Positions 1 through 11,941 of a stretch of 64,000 nt of DNA are shown one piece after another. The DNA lies in contig NC_088937.1 in assembly GCF_033473495.1 (NCBI RefSeq), positions 3,596,001-3,660,000 on the forward strand, in the 5' to 3' direction. This DNA is from Cercospora beticola. Its lineage: Eukaryota; Ascomycota; Dothideomycetes; Mycosphaerellales; Mycosphaerellaceae. Every line of letters begins with the position of its first letter. Position 1 is the first letter of the stretch. A model generated the notes under the pieces. The model saw only the letters and a program-made list of their open reading frames with translations, was not told where the DNA came from and searched no databases. The position numbers and the translations under genes were made by a program.

Positions 1-31
1 GCACAGCGCCAATCTACAACTCTCGTTAGAG

Positions 32-202
32 TCACTGTTTTCCGAGACGTGGAAATGGCCAAGATACCTTGACATCATGCAACTTGGTATCCTTCAACTT
101 CGTCCTCAACTTCCCAAACACGCCATCATCGTCATGATTCTCGCTGTTCAGATGCCTTTCCTGCTGCTCAGCACTGCCCACATCAGAGGTCTTACCAACC
201 AT
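32..202 (-). CDS. possible small hypothetical protein (56 aa), 3' end near the window edge
   Basis: A short minus-strand reading frame starts at an ATG at 202 in a good fungal context (ACCGCCACAATGG) and ends at 32. The peptide is hydrophilic and charged, with an acidic NHDDD stretch followed by a lysine-rich KLRTKLKDTKL segment. It has no signal peptide or membrane helix. I do not recognise a family. The favourable start context and the charged, non-repetitive composition are the only support; it could equally be an exon of a larger gene reaching off the left edge, or noise. Confidence 0.3.
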   Translation of the reverse strand: MVGKTSDVGSAEQQERHLNSENHDDDGVFGKLRTKLKDTKLHDVKVSWPFPRLGKQ

Positions 203-974
203 TGTGGCGGTGTTGCGAGTAAGAGCATTCGTGTGGTACACAAGCAAGAAACACAGCAAGTAGCAGGCGTAGCTCGTGGCGGAAAATTGGACCAGTTTCT
301 TTACTGGCAAAGCTCGGGCGCGCAAAGAGAGCTTCAGAAAGTATGGTGCATCATTGCTCATGCAGAATGAGATCGTCCGAGCACGACATGGCAAAGCTTG
401 TATCACACACAGGGACAATGGGGAACGCGCGTGCTAGCGTGCTTCCTGTTCCTTGAATTTCACAGTTTCTGCTCGTTTGTCCGGTCGTGGTTGCGTATGT
501 ACGTGCAGCGGGGACGAAAATAACTGCAAGGATGAGCGGGGCTCTTGATGGCTACGTCATTGGGGGTCCCCGAGTGAACGTGTGTTCGCGCGATCAGGCT
601 CGTTCGCTTCCGAGCGGACAAAGAGTGGCGAATCGCATGTTTTGTTGCGATGGAGTTGTGGCTGGTAATATGGCGTGAGGAGCACAAAAGATATGGTGAC
701 TGGCATCATCGGCGTCCTGTCGTGTCACGCGAAATACCAGGCACAAGTGAAAGCCATTGTCGGCATTTGACGGCCTATCGTCAGAGGTCTCACATGCTCC
801 TTGGCATGAGCTAAACCGGTGCCGTGGAGCAATACCAATGACATACCTCCAGTGAAGCAGTCTGCCCGCATTCACAACTCCTGCGCTGGAATACTGATGC
901 CTAGATCAGTAGCCAACTGAGAACGTCAAGCTATACATAGAAGGACGTACCTCCGAAAATGCAAGATTATCCTG
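203..974. other. intergenic, no supported gene
   Basis: Only short overlapping frames without family resemblance or splice logic are seen. This stretch holds the 3' flank of the GH92 gene and the presumed promoter of the small frame at 32-202. Confidence 0.6.
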
Positions 975-3819
975 TTACCATCGACCCCATCCCTGCGGAC
1001 TATCAGCCATATCAAACTCTATCTTACTCGCGCCCACAATCTCCCCATGTCTTAGCAACGGCTTCTCCACGACTCGTCCATCGACCTTCAGACCTCTGAC
1101 AAATGGCATCTTCGTCGCTCCAGGCGCCAGAATTGACAAAGCGTGCTCTTTCCCACCTCTCCCTCCTGTTGTTGCACCTGCAGGGATCCTGATCGTCACA
1201 TTCTCAAAGAATGGTGCCCCGACAACGTACTCGTCGCTCGCCGGATTCAGAGGATAAAAGCCTAACGCAGTGAAAACATACCACGCGCTCATTTGCCCCA
1301 GATCTTCATTGCCGCTCAGTCCAGCGGACGTAGCATTGTAATTCTGTGTAGCGATGTCTCGTACGAGGGTTTGCGTCGTATCCGGGTATCCGATTGCAGC
1401 ATACAGGTAAGATGCATGATGCGAAGGCTCATTCGTGTGATCGTTGTGACCGTCGTTGAAATACTCGTCAAGCTTAGTCTTTAATTTGTCGCGTCCGCCC
1501 ATGAGGTCTGCGAGACCAAGAGGATCGTGCATGACGTTGAAGGTGTAGATCCAGTCGTCTCCTTCTGTCCAACCTTGGTCGCGGCCAGCCCAGGTGCCGT
1601 TGTCATTCTTGGCTTCCATGAAGCCCGTTGCCGAATTGTAGACGTTGCGGTAGTTCATGCTTCGTTCATGGAGGGCTCTGGCAGTTTTCTGGTCGCCTGC
1701 ATGTTCAGCGACGATTGCAGCTGCATAGTCATCGAATGCGTAATCGAGAGTTCGTGAAGCACTTTCCGCCCAGCGGTCGTTTGAAACATAGCCTTTCTCC
1801 ATGTAGGCTGTAAGGCCTGCTCTGACTTCGTCCGGAGTATTGGCTTCTCGGTCGTAGTACAACAGCTCTGTGTCATTTATCGGCGGCTCATAAGCATTCT
1901 TCTTCACAGCTTCCCAGGCCGTTTTGATATCGAAATCCTTGAAGCCTCGGGCCAACGCATTAGCAATTACAGCATCCACGTGCGTGCCAATCATAATGTT
2001 CGTCTCGACGACATTCGCCCACATCGGCAAACGACCTGCCCATTCATAAATCCTGACCAGCGATCGCATCATGGAATTGACCCTCTCCGGCGCGAACATC
2101 GTGAGCAGACTGTGTTCTGCTCTGAATGTATCCCAGATGGACCACGACTGGTAGTAGGAGTCCTTGGCTGAATGCATGCTATCAGTATAGCCACTGTAAA
2201 ACTTCCGCAACCCACTCGTCCAGCCCCTCGCCTTTTCCGCAAAGTCAGAAGGATACTGCAACGCGTGAAAGAGACCCGTGTACCAGATCGTGCGTTGATC
2301 GTGCTCGCTGTCGGTTGTGTTGACTCCTTCAATGGTCACTCTCCCCAGCTTTGCGAGCCATGCATGTTTCAAATTCTCAACAGCCTGGTCGAAAGATATC
2401 GTGTATGGTGCTTCCAGGTCCAGATTGTATCTCGCTTGCTCGACACTAACGAATGAAACGCCTGTACGGACTTCAACCACTCGTTGCCGATTGCTGAATC
2501 GAAGATAAGCACCAACATGCTCTGCTTGCTTCAACAAGCGGCCCTCAGCGTCCATGATTCCGGACTGCTTCTTATCACCAACATAGACAGTACCCGAAAC
2601 GAACGGTTCCGAGAATCGAGAGACAAAATAGCCACTGAAGTTCGTTGCCGGCAGCGGCCCAAGGGCATAATCCTGCCGCTGAGGATTTCGTCCATAGACC
2701 TCTTGTCGTTTCCGATCGAGTGTGATCTCTCCGGTCCAGTTCTTGCGAGTAGCTTGCACAAAGACATGAGGAAAAGCACTTCGTCCTTCCGGATCCCCGA
2801 AATCAATGAGCATTCGTCCCACGTGATCAGTAGCAGTAATGGCCACTTTGATCTTGCCCGCAGCCTCAGACTGCGCAGAGGGAATGCTATTTTGTGCCGC
2901 ACGCGCAACTTGCAGATCGCCTTCGCTTCTCCTGACTCTTCCATTCGTACCCTCCTTGACATCATCCGGTACAGGCTGAGCACCTCCCGGCACAGGGCTG
3001 TAAATACTCTCAGTCAAATTTTGCCCTTGCTCTACAGCCGCAGCATCCATCGACACCTCGTAGACGTAAGGAGTAGAAACCTCGTCTGCCTTGTTGAACT
3101 TTCTCGCTCTCTTTTCAAACAGTGGTTGTGGACTTCCCAGTCCAGGACTCAGCACGACCTGTCCACTCTCCCCCATCCAGATGGCCGGCTGATGCGTAGC
3201 TTGGAATCCATGGATATACTCATCCAGATCGTTGTACGGACATTGTGAGATGAAGTTCTGTCAATGTCAGCAAAGAAACTTGATCTCTTAGGGACCCTCG
3301 GCCATCCTTCTCGCATAGCTTCATCAGTTCCTTTTCAACTCGAAACCAAAACTCAAGCCCAAAGGACGACGTCAAACAGTCCGATAGCTCGAAAATCAAA
3401 CTCACCTCCCTCGTCTGCGCCGTCCACCTCGTCATCCCAAACGGCATTCCCACACTAGGAATCATTCCCCCATTTCCATTCGGCGTAACTCCATAAGTTC
3501 CAATTTTCGGATTCACATACTTCAGCACTCCATCATTTCGATGCCAATTCTGACGCCGATTCTCCCACTCCATACCTCCACCACCAGCTTTCCCCATATC
3601 AAACCCTCCACCAACTGCATTACCTTCCCCATGACTCCAAGCCACAAGCCACGAATGCAAATATATCAACGACAAAGCAACCATAGTGAAAATTGAAATC
3701 GAAACGAATTTTTGGATGGAAGCGGACGAGAGGACCATTTTGGCTCTTCTTCTTTCTGTGCTGTCCCAGCTAGGGATCAGCTCCGCGCCTTTTCCGGAAG
3801 TCTGGTGCTTGCTATGCAT
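975..3819 (-). CDS. GH92 alpha-1,2-mannosidase family protein
   Basis: Two exons on the minus strand, 3819-3406 and 3257-975, are joined across a 148-bp GTGAGT...CAG intron (3258-3405); the product is 898 aa. Residues about 35-61 form one hydrophobic helix (FVSISIFTMVALSLIYLHSW), so the protein is probably a type II membrane anchor or a secreted precursor. The GH92 fold starts at YVNPKIGTYG and runs to the C terminus. It contains the family block GNEDLGQMSAWYVF near residue 785, whose Glu belongs to the catalytic region of calcium-dependent GH92 exo-mannosidases. The expected substrate is alpha-linked mannose on N-glycans or fungal mannan, in the secretory pathway or at the wall. The length suits the family. 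A second Met at residue 28 could also serve as start. The donor and acceptor join in phase 0 and restore the family sequence TAQTRE-NFISQC. Confidence 0.92.
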
Positions 3820-4534
3820 GAGAGCTGAGCTCTTTGCGAATGTGGTAGCCGCTTACTTTCTCAGGTCGTGGAGATCAGCAGCTGCAGTCACATCAGCATT
3901 TAATGCGGGGTGCATTAGAGAAGTATGTAGGTGGGTGACATCGCGTCGGGTTTTTGTGGTGCTTATGGAATGGGCGCCATCTCGTGAGGCTCTTGATTTT
4001 CTATAGCGAGGAGGATCGAGCGAGGGGAGACGGAAGTAAGATGATGGAAGTGATGCTGGATGCTCTTGCCTGTCGACCATTGGCACAAGTCTTGGCACAA
4101 AGCATAAATTGCACAACTTCAGCAAGTCGACCAACATGCCTACCTTCTACTATCGGTTTGTCAGTGCCGGGAAAGCTCATTGTAATGCTTGAATAGATGC
4201 GGTGAAGAATGTAAGTTATGCAAAGAACCATATCAGATCATGTCTGGCGTCTATCGCTGAACTGCTACACAATAGCACAAGCCAAGAATGCTTCTCTCAG
4301 TGCCCTGCAGCCAGTTGCAGAAGCATACTGTTGTGACAACCGTAATCCTCACTATCTCGCATCCACCGTCTCATTCTGAGCGCCTCCATTGCGCTTCGGC
4401 CTCCGCTTTAGTGTCTCTGCTCTCGACATCTTCTTTTCATGCTTATCTCCACCTCAAGTTTGACGCCATCGTTGTGTGTTTCGGCCGTTTCGGCGTGACT
4501 CGTGATTGCTCGTGATACCACTTGTCCGTTGCAT
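3820..4534. other. intergenic between GH92 and TMEM33-like genes
   Basis: This holds the GH92 promoter and the 3' flank of the TMEM33-like gene. No frame resembles a protein family and no RNA gene or repeat is visible. Confidence 0.6.
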
Positions 4535-5474
4535 CTACTGAGCCTTCTTAGCTGGCTGGGCACCACCCTGAATGTACCCAGACACGTCAGTCTGGTCGTG
4601 AATGGTCTTGAGCACATTCTTGGCGGTCTCCCAGGCCTGGCGAGCGGCAGGTGGAACATCCTGGCGCTGAGTAAGAGCGTCACCACGAGCACCAAGCTGT
4701 CTGATCATGCCTTGGACGAAGGTGCTTTGGCTGATGCGTGCGCGGAGGAAGATGGTGTATGCGAGGAGGATGATCCAGCTTCCCTTGACAAAGATGAGAG
4801 CGGAGCCGAAAATGCGGAACCAAAGAGCAAGCTCAAGAGCGGCCACAATGGACATGCTGGCGTCGTAGTAGTTCTTAACAAACCCGCCAATGGTGTCTGC
4901 GAGGCCACCAGCTGGCTTCTGGCCTGCGGCAGCAGCTGGCTGTGGCTGCAAGACTGGAAGAAGAATTCCGCGAGTGTAGGTAAGGACGTGGAAGACGCTG
5001 TACACGGCGTATGGGAGAAGTGCGAGCGGGTATTGCCTGGAGAAGAGCCAGATCAAGGCCATAGCTGGGATGCGTTAGCTAGAAGTCGCATTGACGCATA
5101 TCATAAAGAACTCACCAAGGTATTGCACATTTTCATCGCCAGCCAGAGCCAATGGGCTGCTTGGCTGCTTGCCAGCCTTTGCGCGGGCGCGGTAGCCCTT
5201 GAATACAACAATACCGTATGTCGCGGCAGCGGCAATGAAGGCAGTGCGGTAGCTGAACTGCGCCCAGCGGCTGTAGTAGTTGAAGAAGATATAGCTCAAC
5301 GAGTATCGGAGCGTGGTCAACAGGAGGGTGACGTGGCCGACGAACCATGCGAATTGGAGCGTCTGGTAGATCTTAGCACGCGCTCTTTCTCTTCCTTTAT
5401 CTTCGCCATACCTGAGCAAGCTTCAACAAGCGCTCTTGCAGAGGCTCGTTCGCGGACGTGGCTGGAGGCGCCAT
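4535..5474 (-). CDS. TMEM33/Pom33 family ER and nuclear-pore membrane protein
   Basis: Three exons, 5474-5412, 5362-5116 and 5064-4535, are separated by 49-bp and 51-bp introns; the product is 279 aa. The first exon gives MAPPATSANEPLQERLLKLAQ, and splicing joins it to TLQFAWFVGHVTLLLTTLRY, the family's first membrane segment. Further hydrophobic segments follow (FSYRTAFIAAAATYGIVVF, YPLALLPYAVYSVFHVL, FRIFGSALIFVKGSWIILLAY), then a hydrophilic C-terminal tail ending in KKAQ. Proteins of this family (human TMEM33, yeast Pom33/Per33, fission yeast Tts1) shape tubular ER and support nuclear pore assembly. The start was chosen because the ATG at 5474 lies just upstream of a consensus donor and keeps frame with the conserved second exon. 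The family is clear; the specific ER or pore role is by homology. Confidence 0.9.
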
Positions 5475-6149
5475 GGTGTCTGTTCAGCTGAAGCTGACGG
5501 CGGTAATCGGCGGGGCGCGGAGCGGTGTCGCAGTGATAGACGCTGATAGTGTCTGCTGGTGATGTGGTAGTCGACGACGCAGGCAGGACGTCGGCGGTGT
5601 TTGTGGATGGTTTGGAGGCAGAGATGCAGGCAAGTGGTTGCAGGAGCAAACTGGCCTCTCAACCCTTCAACTCTCAAGATCCGTCCGTAGCAGTGGGGCA
5701 GGCAATCGAATTCTGGGCGAGTGCGAACGTCATCACGCGGCCATCGTCATTCAGAAACACACGCGACCTGATCTCTACCAGAAAACTGGATTCTCTTTCC
5801 ACTTTCAGTTGCTCCATCGCCGCCTCGTTCATCCGTCACACCGCCGAGCATGTGATTGTGCCAGCTGCGAACTCCCAGCTGTGCTATTCATGTTTCTCCT
5901 CAAATGACTCGTATCTCCTGCCAAGCTAGCAGATCTGCACAAGTGCAGGGACATAAATCTGTACTACGCCACAGGGACTGGTATAACTGTGCTGGCTCAC
6001 ACGCACGGTGGCTGCCGACATGACCTGGTAATGAGCTTGGTGAAGTAAGCAAACGAAACATGATGCTGACCTAGTAACTTACTGGACCTGGAAACTCGGT
6101 CTTCTATCTTCCAAACGACGACAGCTTGACAGGCAGACCCACCGACCGC
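5475..6149. other. divergent intergenic region, no gene
   Basis: This separates the minus-strand TMEM33-like gene from the plus-strand acetyltransferase and should hold both promoters. Frames here have no family resemblance. No clear TATA-like or repeated element was found. Confidence 0.55.
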
Positions 6150-6701
6150 ATGGATAGCACGGACACTGTCATCAGCAAAGCAGGCACTGAGGATGCTCAG
6201 ACAATTGTCGACCTGTCTTCCGAGGTGCAGAACGCACTCACAGCATCAGGAAGCCTGCAGCAGATAGGGCCTCTCGATCTTCAAGATGTGAAGAAGGCAA
6301 TAGCAGCAGGACATTGCTACGCGATCAAAAACAATGCACGCCTTGTTGGCTGTGCCTTTGTCATACCAATGACCCCATCAGTCATTGCAGAGGAATACGA
6401 AGACCAGTCTCTCGATATCTCGCATCATGTGGAGCCCTGGCTGTACATGCATTCTATTATGCTTCGGCCTGATCTTCAAGGGCGTGGACTGGGTAGAATA
6501 CTGATAGATGGCGCCGTGGAGTCCATCGAAGCGAAGCACACCCGAGGCACAATCTTCTTGGACTGCTGGGCTGGGAACGATAAGCTGAAGGCTTTCTACA
6601 AACGTGTTGGCTTTGACTTTGTGCAGATTGTACCGCAGAAGGATTACGAGGTTGCTTTATTCTGTCGGAAGCTGGAGAGTCGACATCCAGAAGCAGGATA
6701 G
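6150..6701 (+). CDS. GNAT-family N-acetyltransferase
   Basis: Single exon, 183 aa, starting at the first ATG of the frame (6150). The fold order is that of GNAT enzymes. Near residues 108-118 the sequence LRPDLQGRGLGRILIDGAV holds the acetyl-CoA pyrophosphate-binding motif (Q/R-x-x-G-x-G/A). It is followed by FLDCWAGNDKLKAFYKRVGFDFV, the usual C-terminal strand-helix with the conserved AFY..GF. No signal or membrane segment is present, so it is probably cytosolic or nuclear. The acceptor substrate (amine, antibiotic, protein N terminus) cannot be deduced. It stands alone with no obviously linked neighbour. Confidence 0.85.
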   Translation: MDSTDTVISKAGTEDAQTIVDLSSEVQNALTASGSLQQIGPLDLQDVKKAIAAGHCYAIKNNARLVGCAFVIPMTPSVIAEEYEDQSLDISHHVEPWLYMHSIMLRPDLQGRGLGRILIDGAVESIEAKHTRGTIFLDCWAGNDKLKAFYKRVGFDFVQIVPQKDYEVALFCRKLESRHPEAG

Positions 6702-7269
6702 AGAATGCACTCACACAAAGTACAATTGCTCTCCTGTCCTGTCATTTTAGATCCTACTCTCCTTCATATAAAGGACTATACAAAACAACGTTCAGGCACA
6801 CCACACGTGCTCACTCCAATGGTCAGCATGCATGCCTCATGTTGGTCGTTGCTGCCTGGGAGTCCATGTCATCGTCCCAACAAAGTTGCCCACGGCTTGG
6901 GCAGTGAAGAGAGAGGATAGAGAGCATCGCTCCAATGTATGTGTACGAAGGGCGATGCATCGAGGACACCAGTCCAACTAATCACCTCAGTTCATCAACC
7001 ACACAGCATGCAGAACATAGTGGATCTCCGAGCGTGAATGGAAAGTGAGCACGTGCACGGTCGGCAATTTTTAGGGTTGCGCCGAGCGAAGAGCTTCGTC
7101 ACAGCTTTTTTCCTCTGCACTCGGGAGCTAGTTGCTTCTCTCTTATCCACCATGTAACCAGCGACCACGTCCTCCGAGTCTCACATTCGGTGATGCCTCT
7201 GTGGAGGTTATCGACCCGCAACTTCTAACACTTCGCCCAGACACCTCCTCCCGTCGACCTGCAGCCAAA
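6702..7269. other. intergenic, promoter side of PRPP synthetase gene
   Basis: 568 bp with no supported gene. Pyrimidine-rich stretches (for example ttttttcctctgcactcggg near 7106) lie upstream of the PRPP synthetase start, as is common for constitutive fungal genes; this is only suggestive. Confidence 0.5.
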
Positions 7270-9149
7270 ATGCGAGGTGCATGCATCTTCTCCGGCTCCT
7301 CCCACCCGCACCTGGTGGAGGCCATCTGCGAACGACTGGGTCAGAAGCCGTCCAAGGTCGACTTGAAGAAGTTTGCCAATGGCGAGACTTCTGTCGAGAT
7401 CAGTACGCACCCACCGAACACGCGGCGGCAACGCGCTCGCAATACTGACTCATCTGGCAGAGACGTCGGTCCGTGACCAAGATGTCTTCATCGTGCAGAG
7501 CGGCAGTAGCCAGTATGAGATCTCAGTCCGTCCTGAGTAGCACGGCTTGCGCTGACGGAGCAGGATCAACGACAATGTCATGGAGATGCTCATCATGATC
7601 AATGCCTGCAAAGGTGGCTCGGCACGGTCCATCACAGGTGAGCACCACATGCTCCAGAGCCGCGAGATGGAGCTTCGAGTCTCTAATGCAAGCCCCAGCG
7701 GTCATGCCGTATTTTCCCTACTCCCGCCAGTCCAAGAAGAAGTCGCACCGTGGCGCCATCACGGCACGCATGCTCGCCAACCTGATGAAGGTCGCCGGCG
7801 TGGACCATGTCATTACCATTGACCTACACGCTACACAGATGCAGGGTTTCTTCAAATGTCCTGTGGACAATCTTTTCGCAGAGCCACTGCTGGGCAAATG
7901 GATCCGCATGCATATTCCAGACTGGTGGGAAACGGTCGTGGTCAGCAAGAACCCAGGCGGCACAAAGCGGGTGACCAGTCTTGCGGACAAGCTTGGCCTG
8001 AGTTTCGGCATTGTGACCACAGATCGCAGAAAGAGGACGCAAATGTCTATGAGCATGTACAATTCTGCCATTCTGGACACCCTCGGCAACGACGGCACAG
8101 ATGAGCACAACGCTCTGAAGAAGGAGGCAGAGGAGCTTCGCAAAGCCTCGGAGCGAGACGATGCTACGCCAAAAGAGCGGGACTGGGCGCCAACGAGTCC
8201 AAATGCGCGGTCGCGCGGCAACAGTATCCGACAGCCTCCCAGGCCCGGACAGCACATCCAACGAGCTGTGACCTCTGCGCCCATGACTGGGCGAGCGCGG
8301 GGTGCTACCAATGGCGATCCTAGCCCTCTTGCTAACTCACATCGTCCTGACAGTGCGGGAGACGACCAGCCAGCCAAGGAGACAGAAGCGAAACAAACTG
8401 CAGGCGAAGAAGAGCTCATCTTGAGACCAGCTCGTACCTTGCCTACAGTCGAGCCGGTCTATCGCGACGATGATGGGTACGAAGAGCCAGAGGGTGATGA
8501 CGAGGCCGACGACCACGCTCGGGATGTCATCACAGGTCGTCTTATCCATGGCCACATCGTTGACGATGATGTACCCTCACCAAGTGCATCGCAATACTCG
8601 GAACACCGTGGCCATCGGTCTTCTAGTGAAGACGATGGTGTGCCCGATCATATGACACAATCGATCCTTTCGGCGGCATCTTCTCGCTGGGTCGGTGGTC
8701 ATGGAGGTGATGGCGGACTGGGTGGCACCGGCGACGCAACGCACTCTGACGAAGAGGAAGAAGAGGCACTTGCCAACCCAGAAATTGAAACTCACGTCAC
8801 GCTGGTCGGCAGTGTACGCAATAAGCCGGTAGTAATTGTGGACGACATGATCGACAAGGCCGGTTCGTGGATTGCAGCAGCCGAGACAGTTGTCAAGCGT
8901 GGCAGCGCTAGCAAGGTCTACTGCATGGCTACGCATGGGCTCTTCGGCGGTGATTGTCTCGAGCAACTCGAACAATGTCGAGAAATCGAGGCCGTGATCG
9001 TCACAAACGCTTTCCCAATCCCGGAAGAGAAGAGACTGAACTCGAAGAAACTAGTTGTTCTGGACGTCAGCTCGCTCCTGGCCGAGGCTATTCGCCGTAA
9101 TCACCACGGCGAGAGCATCAGCCAGCTCTACTACCTTATGAACGAGTAA
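7270..9149 (+). CDS. ribose-phosphate pyrophosphokinase (PRPP synthetase) with long internal insertion, Prs5-like
   Basis: Four exons, 7270-7402, 7461-7512, 7564-7637 and 7699-9149, with introns of 58, 51 and 61 bp, encode 569 aa. Splicing gives the family N terminus (MRGACIFSGSSHP, KKFANGETSVEI, SVRDQDVFIVQSGS, MEMLIMINACKGGSARSIT) and the core YFPYSRQSKKKSHRGAITA. The catalytic flexible-loop region KNPGGTKRVTSLAD and the PRPP-binding loop VVIVDDMIDKAG (about residue 464) are present. The enzyme makes PRPP from ribose 5-phosphate and ATP for nucleotide, His and Trp synthesis. About 228 residues (roughly 218-445), rich in Ser, Asp, Glu and Pro, are inserted before the last catalytic block. 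Long non-homologous insertions are known in the yeast Prs1 and Prs5 subunits, so this is probably the large subunit of a hetero-oligomer. The KNPGG loop differs from the usual DAGG form and may indicate reduced independent activity. Confidence 0.93.
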
Positions 9150-10107
9150 GAGCAGCGAGCAATCTCTCGACACGATGCATACACACGGCGTCTAGGCTTT
9201 GGCGTTACGAGTTGAAAAATGCTCTCGCGGACTGGTATCGAGGCTATTCCTCACTTGTAGAAGTATGACCGTACGACACACGAGCTCATATAGCTCCATT
9301 ATCAAGCCTTTGAGAGGTTTTTGCTTGTGTTCTCCACAAGCGGCATAATAACATGACAAAACGTCACACGCAGGTACCATTTCTTTCATCTTCACAAGTC
9401 ATCGACTACGATACCCAGCTATGCAGATGCTTGGCAACTGCCCGAGCTTTCTCTCATGAGATCGTTTGGAACGGAGAGTTGGTAGAATGAATTCAAATGC
9501 CGCAAGGCATTTCTGGGAATAGAAGGCTTGCTTTCCAAAACTCTCTTCGCTGAGGGAAGGGGAAGTGAGCAAGAGAACCTCTCAGACAGATCATACTGCG
9601 AGGGAGCTGTGGCAGCACTGATCCTCGCATTGGACGAAGCGCATCTGACTTGGTGCCTTGATTCCCCAGGCCTTCCGAACCCGACGCCAACAACCATCGG
9701 AAAGTGGGCGCTGGCTGCAATTGCCATATATCTTTCTCAGAAGCCTTCCGGTGGTCGATGAATGTAACCGCAAGCACGAGCCAATCAAGAACATATGTGT
9801 GCTGCCGTCTTGCGGTGCCGAGAGGTAAGTGAGTCTTATTAGGTCCTATCTCATTGTCGACCACAAAGTCTTGGCACATCTCTCGTATATCACATCCACC
9901 CCCGCTCCAGCCGCACTTCCATGTACCGTACTTTGTGGCGTCGCCCAGGCTCCACAAACCCCATTCTACAGCGCAGCAACTCTCTGAAAGATCTGTTGTT
10001 CCATTGATGACCTTAGTATATCAGACCACGTTGGTGCCGATCATGGCGAGACTTCTGGCACCATTACTCTTCTCTGCAAGTGGGCATCCTGCTACTCAGC
10101 TCTCAAA
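9150..10107. other. intergenic, 958 bp, nothing supported
   Basis: This contains the 3' flank of the PRPP synthetase gene and the promoter of the MFS transporter. Overlapping minus-strand frames around 9419-9957 lack start context, introns or family features and were not called. Confidence 0.55.
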
Positions 10108-11941
10108 ATGACAACGCCAGAGAAGGATAGCGTTGTAGAGATCGAATATGCTGGCAAAGATGGCAAAGACGTACTGGCAGAGAACCGCACAGGAGGCGAT
10201 GTCAACCTTATCGACCAGAATGGACAAGTGCGACGTATTCCGATCCCATCTGCAGATCCAAACGACCCTCTAAACTTTAGTAAATGGAGGAAACTTGGGA
10301 TCATGGTATGCTGCTGTTGGTTCTCGGTCTTCTCCTTGGTGCTGGTCGCTGGGCTGGGGCCAATCATCCCGGTGTTCATGGACCTCTACATGCCGCAAGG
10401 GTACTCATCGACTGAGATCATCAATTTGACTACGTATCCAAGCTTAGTCATGGCTTGTGGTGAGTCCTGTTCAGTGTTGGATGAATTAAGAGCAGTGTCT
10501 GTCCTGCTCGAAGTCCAGTTCAAATGTGCTTACGATTCTGTCACGCAGGTGCCTTTCTCATGCTTCCATTATCGATGATGTTTGGCAGAAGGCCAGTCTT
10601 TCTAGTCTGCAGTACCCTTCTACTTGGAACAACCATTGGCGCTGGATACAGCCAGACCTTCGAAACACATATGGCGATGCGCATCCTCCAAGGTTTCGCT
10701 ACAGGAGCGACAGAATCCGTGCTTCCACTCATAATCACCGACATCTCATTCCTTGACGAGCGTGGCCTCTTGTTTGGCGCCTATTGGGGCACACAGAACC
10801 TCATCAACGCTGTCTTCATCATCAGCGGATCATACCTCGTAGCATCCAGCTCGTGGCGCTGGTTCTACTTCACCTTCGCCATCATCAACGCCTTCGGTCT
10901 GCTCCTCTCTATCTTCCTCCTCCCCGAGACCCGCTACGATCGTCCACCTACATCTTACAACGGCCAAGTCGTACACACAGACGAATTTGGCGTCACCACA
11001 ATCCTCAGCGACGAAGAAGCCGAAGCCCGCTACGGCACTCGCAACCAAACCACCTCTGCGTCAATCGTCCCACGGAAAACGTCCTACATCTCTCAACTCT
11101 CACCATGCTCCAGTCCCGCCCCCAACGCCCTCCACCTCGGGCTCGGCGCCCTCACCAAAATGCTCCAATCCCTCACCTCCCCCGCCGTCCTCTGGGCCAT
11201 CCTCGCCTCCTCCATCTCCCTCGGCTCCGGAATCGCAATCTCCCTCACCTACGCCTCCGTTCTCATCACCTCTTTCCACTGGTCCCCATCCTCCACCGGC
11301 CTCGTCAACGCCGGCATCTTCCCCGCCTCCCTCCTCGCAATGTTCTACGCCGGCTACATCGGCGACCGCATCAACCTCTTCCTCGCTCGCCGTCGCAACG
11401 GAAAACATATCCCCGAAGATACCCTCGTCATCCTCATTTTCCCGAGTATCGTCTCGGCGATTGGGATTGCGGTTTATGCTTTTACGGCGCAGTCTCCGGA
11501 ACGTGTGGGGAGTGCTTGGGGTGTTATTATGGGGTGGACGTTACAGCAGTTTGGGTTTATTGTACTATTGATTAGTTCGACGCATTTTGCGGCTGAGGCG
11601 TTTCCGGCTAATCCTGGGAGTGCGTTGGTGATGGTTGTCGGGATGAAGAATGTTGTGTCTTTTGGGGCTTCGTATGGGATTGTGCCGATGGTGCATAAGT
11701 TTGATTATTTGACGGCTTATATGATTGTGAGTACTGGACTTTTGACTGGGTTGTCAGGGAGAAGAGAATTTTGCTGACGAGTGTGTGATTATAGCTCTTT
11801 GGTTTGTTTGTGGGAATTTTCCTGCTAGGCATTCCGGTGTATTTCTTCAATCCGAAGGTAAGCTTGGCTTTTGGAGCAAGATTGGGTGCATATTTGGCTG
11901 ACTTGCAGTAGTGGCGTGCGTATATTAGTCGTAGACAATAG
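10108..11941 (+). CDS. MFS multidrug-type transporter (DHA1-like)
   Basis: Four exons, 10108-10459, 10549-11726, 11795-11857 and 11912-11941, with introns of 89, 68 and 54 bp, encode 540 aa. The hydrophilic N terminus ends in NDPLNFSKWRK, the signature that precedes TM1 in fungal DHA1 drug:H+ antiporters. TM1 is near residues 65-91. The first intron falls inside TM2 and splicing restores ACGAFLMLPLSMMFGRRPVFL, the loop 2-3 MFS signature. A long hydrophilic loop of roughly 60 residues splits the two six-helix halves. The last tiny exon (WRAYISRRQ) completes the typical FNPKWR C-terminal motif, which is why the acceptor at 11911 was chosen over the one three bases upstream. It should sit in the plasma or vacuolar membrane; the substrate is unknown. 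No biosynthetic cluster surrounds it. Confidence 0.9.

Noticed and set aside
9419..9957. minus-strand genes in the PRPP synthetase-MFS intergenic region
   Set aside because: Overlapping frames without good start context, domain motifs or plausible introns.
10784..11575. 263-aa Arg/Pro/His-rich frame and 194-aa Ser/Pro-rich frame inside the MFS gene
   Set aside because: Out-of-frame translations of the C-rich transporter exon; no independent signals.
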